A stretch of DNA of 64,000 nucleotides from JANNPJ01 sp965200525. Its GTDB lineage: Bacteria; Actinomycetota; Actinomycetes; Actinomycetales; Kineosporiaceae. The first letter of the stretch is position 1; each line of letters begins with the position of its first letter. The notes under the pieces are model-generated. The model was not told where the DNA came from. It worked only from the letters and a program-made list of their open reading frames with translations, and did no database searches. Location of the stretch: assembly GCA_965200525.1 (NCBI GenBank), contig OZ241368.1:7006001-7070000 (forward strand), in the 5' to 3' direction. Positions 23,690-32,272 of the stretch are shown here, piece after piece. A program made the position numbers and the translations under genes.

Positions 23690-26263
23690 TCAGGCGTTGG
23701 TGACGAGGCCGAGTTCGGCCGGGGCGACGAGGCCCTCGTGCTTGGGCAGCACCCGGACCGTGTAGCCGAACGGTCCGGTACGGCGCAGCTTGAGCGTGCC
23801 CTCGAACACGTAGCGGGTGCTGTCCGGGCCTTCGGTGCCCTCCAGCGCCTCGCTGAAGCTCAACGACTGCACCACCGAGTCGGTCAGGGTGTCGGACGGC
23901 GAGACCCGCCCGTGCACCACCTGGACGTCGACGTCGCTCGGGTCCAGCCCGTCGATCCAGACCACGGCCCGCACCTGCAGCTCGTCACCGACCTGCGGCG
24001 AATCGCTGAGGCCGGAGGAGTCGACGTGGTCGACCCGGACCGCGGGCCAGGACGAGCGCACCTTGGACTTGAAGGCGGACAGGTCCCGGGCCACCTCGAG
24101 CGTGGTCCGCCGGCCCGAGTTGGCCGCGGGGACGTAGAGCTGACGGACGTAGTCGGCCACCATGCGCGAGGCCAGCACCTTCGGCCCGAGCGAGGAGAAG
24201 GTGTGCCGGACCATGGCCAGCCAGCGCTGCGGCAGGCCGTTGGCGTCCCGGTCGTAGAACCGGGGCGCGACCTCGTTCTCCAGCAGCTCGTAGAGGGCCG
24301 CGGCTTCGAGGTCGTCGCGGTGGTCGGGGTCCTCGACGCCGTCTGCGGTCGGGATCGCCCAGCCGTTCTCGCCGTCGTACCACTCGTCCCACCAGCCGTC
24401 GAGGATCGAAAGGTTGAGCCCGCCGTTGAGGGCCGACTTCATCCCCGACGTCCCGCAGGCCTCGAACGGGCGCAGCGGGTTGTTCAGCCAGACGTCGCAG
24501 CCCGGGTACAGGGTCTGGGCCATGGCGATGTCGTAGTTGGGCAGGAACACGATCCGCCCGCGCACGGCCGGGTCGTCGGCGAACTTCACCATCTGCTGGA
24601 TCAGCCGCTTGCCGGTCTCGTCGGCCGGGTGCGACTTGCCCGCGATCACCAGCTGGATCGGGCGGTCGGGGTGCAGCAGCAGCGCCTTCAGCCGGGCCGG
24701 GTCGCGCAGCATCAGGGTGAGCCGCTTGTAGGTCGGTACCCGCCGGGCGAACCCGATGGTCAGGACGTCGGGATCGAGGATGTCGTCGACCCAGGCCAGC
24801 TCGGCCGGGCTCGACCCACGCTTGATGCAGGACGCGCGGACCCGGCGGCGGGCGTCGTCCACCAGGTCGGAGCGCAGCTGACGGCGGACCGCCCAGAGCT
24901 CCTCGGCCGGCACCCGCTCGATCTCCTCCCAGGCCTTGGCCTCCTGGGTGATCCGCGGCCCGATGTGCTTCTCGGCCAGCTCGATCATCCGGTGGTCGAC
25001 CCAGGTCGGGGCGTGCACGCCGTTGGTGATCGAGGTGATCGGCACCTCGGGGGCGTCGAAGCCCGGCCACAGGCCCTCGAACATCCCCCGGCTGACCTGC
25101 CCGTGCAGCTGGGAGACGCCGTTGGCCCGCTGGGCCAGCCGCAGCCCCATCACGGCCATGTTGAACACCGACGGGTCGCCACCGGGGTAGGTCTCGGCGC
25201 CGAGGGCGAGCACGCGGTCGATCGGCAGGCCGTTGGGCCCGCCGAAGTGGGTCAGGATCAGGTCACGGCCGAATCGGTCGATACCCGCCGGAACCGGCGT
25301 ATGGGTGGTGAAAACGGTGGCGGCGCGCACGGTCTCGAGGGCCTCGTCGAAGCTGAGGCCGGAGCCGATCAGCTCCCGGATCCGCTCCAGGCCGAGGAAC
25401 CCGGCGTGGCCCTCGTTGGTGTGGTAGACCTCGGGCGTCGGGCCGTCGCTGAGCCGGGTCCACAACCGCAGGGCCCGCACGCCGCCCACGCCGAGCAGCA
25501 TCTCCTGGTGCAGGCGGTGCTCGGAGGTGCCCCCGTAGAGCCGGTCGGTCACGGCCCGGGTGGCCTCGTCGTTGCCCTCGTGGTTGGAGTCCAGCATCAG
25601 CAGCGGCACCCGCCCGACCTGGGCCTTCCACACGTGCGCGGTCAGCGCCCGACCGTTGGGCAGGTCGATCGTGACCACGGCCGGGGTGCCGTCGGCCTCG
25701 CGCAGCAGCGAGATCGGCAACTCGTTGGGGTCGAGCACCGGGTAGTCCTCGTGCTGCCAGCCGTCGCGGGTGAGCGACTGCTTGAAGTAGCCGAACTGGT
25801 AGAGCAGGCCGACGCCGATGATCGGCACGCCGAGGTCGCTGGCCGACTTGAGGTGGTCGCCGGCCAGGATGCCGAGGCCACCGGAGTACTGGGGCAGCAC
25901 GGCGGTGATCCCGAACTCGGGCGAGAAGTAGGCGATCGCGGCCGGCGGCGGGGTCTGGCCCCCGCTGAGCGACTGGTACCAGCGCGGCGCGGTCAGGTAC
26001 TCGTGCAGATCGGCCGACGCGGCCTCGACCCGGGCCACGAACTGCGCGTCGGCAGCGAACCCGTCTAGTTCTTCCGGCGAGAACGCGCCCAGCAGCGCGA
26101 TCGGGTCGTGCCCGGCGGCCGACCAGCGCTCGGGGCTGAGCGAGGCGAACAGTTCGAGCGTCGGAGGGTGCCATGACCAGCGCAGATTGCTGGCCAACTC
26201 GGCCAGGGCAGCGATCGGCTCCGGCAACACTGTCCGGACGGTGAAACGACGGATGGCTCTCAC
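23690..26263 (-). CDS. glgP: Alpha-glucan phosphorylase (GT35)
   Basis: From the GTG at 26263 (VRAIRRFTVRTVLPEPI, the usual start of this subfamily) the protein has 857 residues; a GTG at 26299 with AAGGAG upstream would add 12. It has the N-terminal DUF3417-type helical region of mycobacterial GlgP, then PEFGITAVLPQYSGGLGILAGDHLKSASDLG, and the PLP site FEACGTSGMKSALNGG with the Schiff-base Lys. The enzyme releases glucose 1-phosphate from glycogen or maltodextrins. It is divergent from the glgE operon, and the shared upstream region carries several dyads that may co-regulate glucan breakdown and synthesis. Confidence 0.93.
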   Translation of the reverse strand: MRAIRRFTVRTVLPEPIAALAELASNLRWSWHPPTLELFASLSPERWSAAGHDPIALLGAFSPEELDGFAADAQFVARVEAASADLHEYLTAPRWYQSLSGGQTPPPAAIAYFSPEFGITAVLPQYSGGLGILAGDHLKSASDLGVPIIGVGLLYQFGYFKQSLTRDGWQHEDYPVLDPNELPISLLREADGTPAVVTIDLPNGRALTAHVWKAQVGRVPLLMLDSNHEGNDEATRAVTDRLYGGTSEHRLHQEMLLGVGGVRALRLWTRLSDGPTPEVYHTNEGHAGFLGLERIRELIGSGLSFDEALETVRAATVFTTHTPVPAGIDRFGRDLILTHFGGPNGLPIDRVLALGAETYPGGDPSVFNMAVMGLRLAQRANGVSQLHGQVSRGMFEGLWPGFDAPEVPITSITNGVHAPTWVDHRMIELAEKHIGPRITQEAKAWEEIERVPAEELWAVRRQLRSDLVDDARRRVRASCIKRGSSPAELAWVDDILDPDVLTIGFARRVPTYKRLTLMLRDPARLKALLLHPDRPIQLVIAGKSHPADETGKRLIQQMVKFADDPAVRGRIVFLPNYDIAMAQTLYPGCDVWLNNPLRPFEACGTSGMKSALNGGLNLSILDGWWDEWYDGENGWAIPTADGVEDPDHRDDLEAAALYELLENEVAPRFYDRDANGLPQRWLAMVRHTFSSLGPKVLASRMVADYVRQLYVPAANSGRRTTLEVARDLSAFKSKVRSSWPAVRVDHVDSSGLSDSPQVGDELQVRAVVWIDGLDPSDVDVQVVHGRVSPSDTLTDSVVQSLSFSEALEGTEGPDSTRYVFEGTLKLRRTGPFGYTVRVLPKHEGLVAPAELGLVTNA

Positions 26264-26276
26264 GCTCGGCAGCGTA

Positions 26277-26294
26277 CGACACCGTGTGGTGTCG
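26277..26294. promoter_or_regulatory. Dyad A in the glgP/glgE control region
   Basis: Perfect inverted repeat CGACACC-GTGT-GGTGTCG. It lies just upstream of the preferred glgP start and shares the half-site CGACAC with the dyads at 26344-26367, so it is a good operator candidate. Confidence 0.5.
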
Positions 26295-26314
26295 CACACC
26301 CCTCTCCTTGCGGC

Positions 26315-26337
26315 CTTCTTGCCGAAGTCGCAAGAAG
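26315..26337. promoter_or_regulatory. Dyad B in the glgP/glgE control region
   Basis: Seven-base arms CTTCTTG (26315-26321) and CAAGAAG (26331-26337) with a 9-base spacer. The half-site differs from the neighbouring CGACAC dyads, so it may be a site for a second regulator or a hairpin in the leader. Confidence 0.4.
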
Positions 26338-26343
26338 TTTCAC

Positions 26344-26367
26344 CGACACTGTGTCGACACTGTGCCG
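26344..26367. promoter_or_regulatory. Overlapping dyads C in the glgP/glgE control region
   Basis: CGACACTGTGTCG (26344-26356) is a perfect palindrome with 6-base arms. It overlaps a second, one-mismatch copy CGACACTGTGCCG (26355-26367). The tandem arrangement looks like two helix-turn-helix sites bound side by side. Confidence 0.5.
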
Positions 26368-26606
26368 ATAAGTTTGGTGCGCAGCGGTTATCACCACGAA
26401 ACTACCGTCTGGTTCGATCTGGGTTCCGGCCGTCATCAGCGAGAGCATGGACACGGCACAGCTTTGTCAGCTGGCCTCCGTCCACCGTGCCCGCGTGCCG
26501 ATGATCATGGCTCCGAGCCCGGTTTCGACCTCCCGACGGGGCCCGGACGGGTCTGCACGTGGATTGTGAACATGCGGGAACCCCCCGCCCTGGACGAGGC
26601 TGGAGC
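26368..26606. promoter_or_regulatory. Upstream region of glgE
   Basis: This 239-bp stretch lies between the dyads and the glgE start and should hold the glgE promoter and leader. I found no clear -35/-10 pair and no further dyad. A GAGG/GGAG sequence sits very close to the ATG at 26607. Confidence 0.35.
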
Positions 26607-28916
26607 ATGGCAGAAACGAAGCCGACCGATTCCGAACTGATCGAGCCCGCAGCTGTGCCTACCGACAGCAAACCGTCGCCGGTGCTGTCGCACGAGACCG
26701 AACCCGTCGAGACCGGCTCCCCCGAAGCCGGATCGCTGGAGTCCGGGGCGTCCGAAATCGATGCCCCGGAGGCTGTTTTGTCCAGTAAAGAGATAATTTC
26801 CACCCAGGTTGACGCGGTTGACGACGTCGAAGGGGCCCCCGCGGTGCAGCCGCACGAGCACCCGTACGGCGCCGAGGGCACTCCGCCCACCGACGAGTAC
26901 TCCCGGGGCCGGCCCGGCGCCGGCCGGATCCCGGTCTTGGCCGTCACCCCGCAGGTGGACGGCGGGCGCTGGCCGACCAAGGCCGTCCCCGGCGAGCAGG
27001 TGCCGATCCAGGCCGTGGTGTTCCGCGAGGGGCACGACGCGGTGGCCGCCAGCGCCGTCCTGATCGACCCGGAGGGCAACCGGCACACGGTCAGCCGGAT
27101 GGTCACCTACCCGGACGGCACCGACCGGTTCTACGGCACGCTGGCTCCGGACCGGATCGGCGCCTGGACCTACCTGGTCGAGGGCTGGAGCGATCCGTTC
27201 GGCACCTGGGAGCACGACGCCACGATCAAGATCGCCGCCGGGGTGGACGTCGAGGTCATGCTCGAGGAGGGTGCCCGGCTGCTGGAGCGGGCGATCGCCG
27301 AGACCAGCCCGCGCAAGAAGCCGGCCCGTAACCTGGCCTTCGCCGCCTCGGCCCTGCGCGACACGGACATGACCGTGGCCGAGCGGCTGGCCGCCGGCCT
27401 GGCGCCACAGGTCCGCAACGCCCTGACCGAGCGGCCGCTGCGCGACCTGGTCTCGCCTTCGCCGCCGCTGCGGTTGGAGGTGCGCCGGGAGCGGGCCCTG
27501 TACAGCTCCTGGTACGAGCTGTTCCCCCGGTCCGAGGGGGCCCACATCGACGAGAACGGCCGCTGGGTCTCGGGCACGCTGCGCCAGGCCGAGGGCCGGC
27601 TGCCGGCCGTGGCCGCGATGGGCTTCGACATCGTCTACCTGCCCCCGATCCACCCGATCGGCCGGGTCAACCGCAAGGGCCCGAACAACACCCTCACCCC
27701 CGCGGACGGCGATCCGGGCTCGACCTGGGCGATCGGCTCGGACGAGGGCGGCCACGACGCCGTCCACCCCGACCTGGGCACCATCGACGACCTGGATCAC
27801 TTCGTCGAGACCGCCGCCGCCCAGGGCCTGGAGGTCGCGCTCGACCTGGCCCTGCAGTGCGCCCCCGACCACCCCTGGGCCAAGTCGCACCCGGAGTGGT
27901 TCACCACCCGGGTCGACGGCACCATCGCCTACGCCGAGAACCCGCCCAAGAAGTACCAGGACATCTACCCGCTGAACTTCGACAACGACCCGGCCGGCCT
28001 GGCCGCCGAGGTGCTGCGGGTGGTCCGGCACTGGATCGGGCACGGCATCACGGTGTTCCGGGTGGACAACCCGCACACCAAGCCGGTCTCGTTCTGGGAG
28101 TGGCTGATCGGCCGGGTCAACGCCGAGTACCCGCACGTGCTGTTCCTGGCCGAGGCGTTCACCCGGCCGCAGATGATGCACACCCTGGGCAAGGTCGGTT
28201 TTCACCAGTCGTACACGTACTTCACCTGGCGTACGACCAAGGCCGAGATCACCGAATATGTTACCGAGCTGTCGGGCTCAAGCGCCGACTACATGACGCC
28301 GAACTTCTGGCCTAACACCCCAGACATTCTTCACGAGTTTCTTCAGTACGGCGGGCCGGCCGCGTTCAAGCTGCGCGCCGTCCTGGCGTCCACGCTCTCG
28401 CCCAGCTGGGGTATGTACTCCGGTTACGAGTTGTGTGAGCACACCGCCCTGCGCGGTGGCAGTGAGGAGTATCTGGACAGCGAGAAGTTCCAGTACCGAC
28501 CCCGGGACTGGGCCAGCTTCGAACCGGGTGGTTCCGACCAGGAACGCTCGATCGCGCCGTACATCACGCGGCTGAACGACATCCGGCGCGCACACCGCGC
28601 CCTGCACCGACTTCGCAATACCGTGTTCCACGCCGTGGACGACGAGCAGGTCATCTGCTATTCGCGCCGGCTGGAGTCGGGATCGGCCCCGGATGAGCCC
28701 GAGGACGTGCTCATCGTCGTGGTCAATCTCGATCCGCACGCCGTTCGGGATACCTGGCTGCACCTGGACATGCCCGCCCTGGGCCTGGACTGGTTCGACG
28801 GGTTCGTCGTCGAGGACCTGCTCACGGGTGAGACCTTCCCGTGGCAGGAGCACAACTTCGTCCGCCTGGACCCCCATCTCCAACCGGCCCACGTCCTCCA
28901 CGTCAGGAGGCTCTGA
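26607..28916 (+). CDS. glgE: Alpha-1,4-glucan:maltose-1-phosphate maltosyltransferase GlgE
   Basis: The preferred ATG gives 769 residues. Residues 1-105 are an acidic Glu/Ser/Pro-rich extension not usual in GlgE. The family proper starts near GRIPVLAVTPQVDGGRWPTK and has an N-terminal beta domain, a helical insertion, the GH13 barrel and a C-terminal beta domain. The catalytic nucleophile is D487 (VFRVDNPHTKP) and the acid E516 (FLAEAFTRP), 29 apart as in Streptomyces GlgE. It moves maltosyl from maltose 1-phosphate onto alpha-1,4 glucan. First gene of glgE-treS-mak, which makes glycogen from trehalose. TreS begins 1 bp after the stop, its ribosome site AGGAGG lies in the last glgE codons. 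Confidence 0.95.
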   Translation: MAETKPTDSELIEPAAVPTDSKPSPVLSHETEPVETGSPEAGSLESGASEIDAPEAVLSSKEIISTQVDAVDDVEGAPAVQPHEHPYGAEGTPPTDEYSRGRPGAGRIPVLAVTPQVDGGRWPTKAVPGEQVPIQAVVFREGHDAVAASAVLIDPEGNRHTVSRMVTYPDGTDRFYGTLAPDRIGAWTYLVEGWSDPFGTWEHDATIKIAAGVDVEVMLEEGARLLERAIAETSPRKKPARNLAFAASALRDTDMTVAERLAAGLAPQVRNALTERPLRDLVSPSPPLRLEVRRERALYSSWYELFPRSEGAHIDENGRWVSGTLRQAEGRLPAVAAMGFDIVYLPPIHPIGRVNRKGPNNTLTPADGDPGSTWAIGSDEGGHDAVHPDLGTIDDLDHFVETAAAQGLEVALDLALQCAPDHPWAKSHPEWFTTRVDGTIAYAENPPKKYQDIYPLNFDNDPAGLAAEVLRVVRHWIGHGITVFRVDNPHTKPVSFWEWLIGRVNAEYPHVLFLAEAFTRPQMMHTLGKVGFHQSYTYFTWRTTKAEITEYVTELSGSSADYMTPNFWPNTPDILHEFLQYGGPAAFKLRAVLASTLSPSWGMYSGYELCEHTALRGGSEEYLDSEKFQYRPRDWASFEPGGSDQERSIAPYITRLNDIRRAHRALHRLRNTVFHAVDDEQVICYSRRLESGSAPDEPEDVLIVVVNLDPHAVRDTWLHLDMPALGLDWFDGFVVEDLLTGETFPWQEHNFVRLDPHLQPAHVLHVRRL

Positions 28917-28917
28917 G

Positions 28918-30645
28918 TTGCCCAGGTCAACAACAGGGATGACATCTCATCCCGGGCTGCAGCACGACCCGCAGTGGTACCGCAAAGCGGTCTTCTACGA
29001 GGTGCTGGTACGGGCTTTTGCCGATTCCAACGGCTCCGGGTCGGGTGACTTCACCGGCCTGATCGGCAAGCTGGACTACATCCAGTCGCTCGGCGTCGAC
29101 TGTCTCTGGCTGCCGCCGTTCTACGCCTCGCCGCTGCGCGACGGCGGGTACGACATCAGTGACTACTGCGCGGTGCTCCCCGAGTTCGGCACGCTGCCCG
29201 ACTTCCAGGAGTTCGTCTCTCAGGCGCACGCCCGGGGGCTGCGGGTGATCACCGACCTGGTGATCAACCACACCAGCGATGCGCACCCCTGGTTCCAGGC
29301 CAGCCGCAACGACCCCGAGGGGCCGTACGGCGACTTCTACGTCTGGAGCGACGACAACGAGAAGTACCGGGACGCCCGGATCATCTTCGTCGACACCGAG
29401 ACCAGCAATTGGACCTTCGACCCGGTCCGGCGGCAGTACTACTGGCACCGGTTCTTCGGCCACCAGCCCGACCTGAACTTCGAGAACCCGGCCGTCCAGG
29501 AGGCGATCCTCGACGTCGTCCGGTTCTGGATGGACATGGGCATCGACGGCTTCCGGCTGGACGCGGTGCCCTACCTCTTCGAGGAGGAGGGCACCAACTG
29601 CGAGAACCTGCCCCAGACGCACGAGTTCCTGCGCCGGCTGCGCTCGACGATGGACCAGGAGTACCCCGGCTGCGTGTTGCTGGCCGAGGCCAACCAGTGG
29701 CCCAAGGACGTCGTGGCCTACTTCGGCACCGAGGAGGAGCCGGAGTGCCACATGTGCTTCCACTTCCCGGTGATGCCCCGGCTGTACTACTCGCTGCGCG
29801 AGGAGCGGGCCAAGCCGATCATCGACATCCTGGCCGAGACCCCGGAAATCCCCTCCCACGGCCAGTGGGGCACGTTCCTGCGCAACCACGACGAGCTCAC
29901 CCTCGAGATGGTCACCACCGAGGAGCGGGCCGCGATGTACGGCTGGTACGCCCCCGACCCGCGGATGCGGGCCAACATCGGGATCCGGCGCCGCCTGTCG
30001 ACCCTGCTCGACGGCTCGCGGGCCGAGATCGAGCTGGCCAACGTGCTGCTGCTGTCCCTGCCGGGCAGCCCGACGCTGTACTACGGCGACGAGATCGGGA
30101 TGGGCGACAACATCTGGCTGCCGGACCGCGACGCGGTGCGCACCCCGATGCAGTGGACGCCGGACCGCAACGCCGGGTTCTCGACGTCCGACCCGGGCAA
30201 GCTCTACCTGCCGGCGGTGCAGTCGCTGCAGTACCACTACGCCGCGGTCAACGTGGAGTCGCAGCTGTCGACGTCCAGTTCGTTGCTGAACTGGGTCCGT
30301 TCGATGCTGCAGACCCGGCGCGAGCACCCGGCCTTCGGGATGGGCGCTTACCTGGCCGTCGAGGCCGACAACCCGGCCGTGCTGGCCTTTTTGCGGGTGC
30401 TGCCGGCCGACCCGGATGGCGGGATCAGCGGCGAGACCATATTGTGCGTCAATAACCTTTCCCGCACGGCACAGGCCACCCGGCTGCGTCTACCGGAGTG
30501 GGCCGGCGCCCAGCTGGCCGACGTCTTCGGTGGTAGCGGGTTCGACGCCGTCCCGGCCGATGGTCAGCTCTCGCTGACCATGGGGTCTCGGGACTTCTTC
30601 TGGCTGACCGTCAGCGGTGGGCCGACCGGAGGAGCCAACACATGA
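28918..30645 (+). CDS. treS: Trehalose synthase / maltose glucosyltransferase TreS
   Basis: The TTG at 28918 sits 7 bases after AGGAGG and gives 575 residues; an ATG at 28939 is less well placed. GH13 signatures are complete: WYRKAVFYEVLVRAFADSNG, VDCLWLPPFYASPLRDGGYD, LVINHTSDAHPWF, GFRLDAVPYLFEEEG (nucleophile Asp), LLAEANQWP (acid Glu), RNHDELTLEM. The DxGYDI and the PYLFEEEGTNCENLP stretch mark true TreS. It interconverts trehalose and maltose in the cytoplasm; with the maltokinase directly downstream the net flow is trehalose to maltose to maltose 1-phosphate for GlgE. The stop overlaps the mak start (ATGA). Confidence 0.95.
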   Translation: MPRSTTGMTSHPGLQHDPQWYRKAVFYEVLVRAFADSNGSGSGDFTGLIGKLDYIQSLGVDCLWLPPFYASPLRDGGYDISDYCAVLPEFGTLPDFQEFVSQAHARGLRVITDLVINHTSDAHPWFQASRNDPEGPYGDFYVWSDDNEKYRDARIIFVDTETSNWTFDPVRRQYYWHRFFGHQPDLNFENPAVQEAILDVVRFWMDMGIDGFRLDAVPYLFEEEGTNCENLPQTHEFLRRLRSTMDQEYPGCVLLAEANQWPKDVVAYFGTEEEPECHMCFHFPVMPRLYYSLREERAKPIIDILAETPEIPSHGQWGTFLRNHDELTLEMVTTEERAAMYGWYAPDPRMRANIGIRRRLSTLLDGSRAEIELANVLLLSLPGSPTLYYGDEIGMGDNIWLPDRDAVRTPMQWTPDRNAGFSTSDPGKLYLPAVQSLQYHYAAVNVESQLSTSSSLLNWVRSMLQTRREHPAFGMGAYLAVEADNPAVLAFLRVLPADPDGGISGETILCVNNLSRTAQATRLRLPEWAGAQLADVFGGSGFDAVPADGQLSLTMGSRDFFWLTVSGGPTGGANT

Positions 30646-32267
30646 GCGAGCCAGTGACCGGCGCCGCCGACGTCGCCGGGCTACTGGCCAGCTGGCTGCC
30701 CCGCCAGCGGTGGTTCGCGGCCGGCCCGGGCGGGGTCACCCTCGCCCCGGCCGGTCAGATCACCCTGGCCACCGCCGGCAAGATCACCATTGCCGACCCG
30801 ACCGCCCCGCCGGCGGCCGACCCCGGCGAGGAGCCCGTGGCCGAGCGGGTGATCGCCGGTGTGGTCGACGCGCAGCCGGCCGAGGTCGGCATCGTCGTCC
30901 ACATCATCAGCGCGCTGCCGGCCGGCTCGGTTCCGGACCCGACCGGCGCCACGGCCAAGCAGTCGTCGTCGGCGCCGGCCTACCAGTCGTCCACCTATCA
31001 GGTGCCGCTCACCTACCGGCGCGAGCCGGTGCCGGAGCTGGCCCACGCCCTGCTCGGTGAGCTGCAGACCTCGGACGGCACCCGCTGGGTCTACGACGCC
31101 CCGCACGACCCGGCCTTCGTGGTCGAGTGGATGCAGCTGGTGGCCACGCCGACCGAGGCGATGTCGAGCGCCGGCACCCCGCGTAGCCGGGTCCGCGGCG
31201 TCCGCCGGGCCGGGGAGGGCGCGCCCGACCCGCACCGATCGGCCCACGTGCTCTCCGGTGAGCAGTCCAACACCTCGATCATCGTCGGCGACGACGGCGC
31301 CGACCCGGTGATGATCAAGATCATTCGCGTGCTGCAGCCCGGCCGCAACCCCGACGTCGTGGTGCCCGGCGCATTGGCCACGGCCGGCAACGAGCGGGTC
31401 CCCCGGCTGGTCGGCTGGGTCGAGGGTGAGTGGGTGCAGCCCGGCGGCCAGCCCGCCTGGGGCCATCTGTCGGCGTTCGCCGAGTTCATCCCGGGCAGCC
31501 AGGACGGCTGGCGGATCGCCTGCCGCGCGGTCGAGCGCGGTGAGACCTTCTCGGCCATGTCGGCCGACCTGGGCGCGACCACGGCCGCGGTGCACGCCGC
31601 CCTGGCCCGGGCGCTGCCCACCCGCCCGACCACCCCGGCCACGCTGGCCGCTCTGGCCACGCACCTGGAGTCGAGGTTGAGCTGGGCGGTGGGCGCGGCC
31701 CCGGTGCTCACCGGGTACGCCGCCGCCGCGGCCGAGGTGATCACCGAGGTGCGGGCCCTGACCAGCGCGCCGGACCTGCAGATCGTGCACGGCGACCTGC
31801 ACCTGGGCCAGGCCCTGCACGGCGAGCGCCGGGGCTGGGTGCTGCTGGACTTCGAGGGCGAGCCGCTGCGGCCGCTGGCCGAGCGCGGCGATCCCGATCT
31901 GGCCCTGCGCGACGTGGCCGGCATGCTGCGCTCGTTCGACTACGCCGCCCGGCACTCCGTACTGGGCCTGCACGACGACGACCCGCGGGCGCTGTCGGCC
32001 TCGGCCTGGGCCGGCGAGTGCCGGGACGCCTTCCTGGCCGGCTACGCGAGCGAGGCCGGCCGCGACCCGCGCGAGGACGCCGTCCTGCTGCGGGCCCTGG
32101 AGCTGGACAAGGCGCTCTACGAGACCGTGTACGAGACCCGGCACCGGCCGGGCTGGGTCGAGGTACCGCTGCGCGCGGTCGGGCGACTGCTGGCTCTGGC
32201 GCCGGTGCCGTCCGTGCCGTCGATCCACTCGACCGCCGGGCCGGGCAGTTCACATCCGGGTCGCTGA
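30642..32267 (+). CDS. mak: Maltokinase (Pep2/Mak)
   Basis: A 541-residue aminoglycoside-phosphotransferase-fold kinase. The N-terminal cap has LLASWLPRQRWFAAG, typical of maltokinases. The nucleotide-binding part includes SGEQSNTSIIV, a Lys in VMIKIIRVL, then the catalytic IVHGDLHLGQALHG and metal-binding VLLDFEGEP. It phosphorylates maltose with ATP to maltose 1-phosphate, the GlgE donor. It overlaps treS by 4 bases. The usual next gene in many actinobacteria is glgB; here the operon ends and a minus-strand gene follows after 5 bp. The protein is longer than many Mak owing to inserts around 95-115 and 175-200. Confidence 0.93.
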   Translation: MSEPVTGAADVAGLLASWLPRQRWFAAGPGGVTLAPAGQITLATAGKITIADPTAPPAADPGEEPVAERVIAGVVDAQPAEVGIVVHIISALPAGSVPDPTGATAKQSSSAPAYQSSTYQVPLTYRREPVPELAHALLGELQTSDGTRWVYDAPHDPAFVVEWMQLVATPTEAMSSAGTPRSRVRGVRRAGEGAPDPHRSAHVLSGEQSNTSIIVGDDGADPVMIKIIRVLQPGRNPDVVVPGALATAGNERVPRLVGWVEGEWVQPGGQPAWGHLSAFAEFIPGSQDGWRIACRAVERGETFSAMSADLGATTAAVHAALARALPTRPTTPATLAALATHLESRLSWAVGAAPVLTGYAAAAAEVITEVRALTSAPDLQIVHGDLHLGQALHGERRGWVLLDFEGEPLRPLAERGDPDLALRDVAGMLRSFDYAARHSVLGLHDDDPRALSASAWAGECRDAFLAGYASEAGRDPREDAVLLRALELDKALYETVYETRHRPGWVEVPLRAVGRLLALAPVPSVPSIHSTAGPGSSHPGR

Positions 32268-32272
32268 CCGGT

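Noticed and set aside
23983..26333. Alternative frames of 356 and 361 residues within glgP
   Set aside because: They are out-of-frame products of the same strand with Arg/Pro-rich composition and no motifs.
26505..28205. 566-residue open frame antisense to glgE
   Set aside because: No family motif; complement of a confirmed gene, repetitive V/G/R/Q composition.
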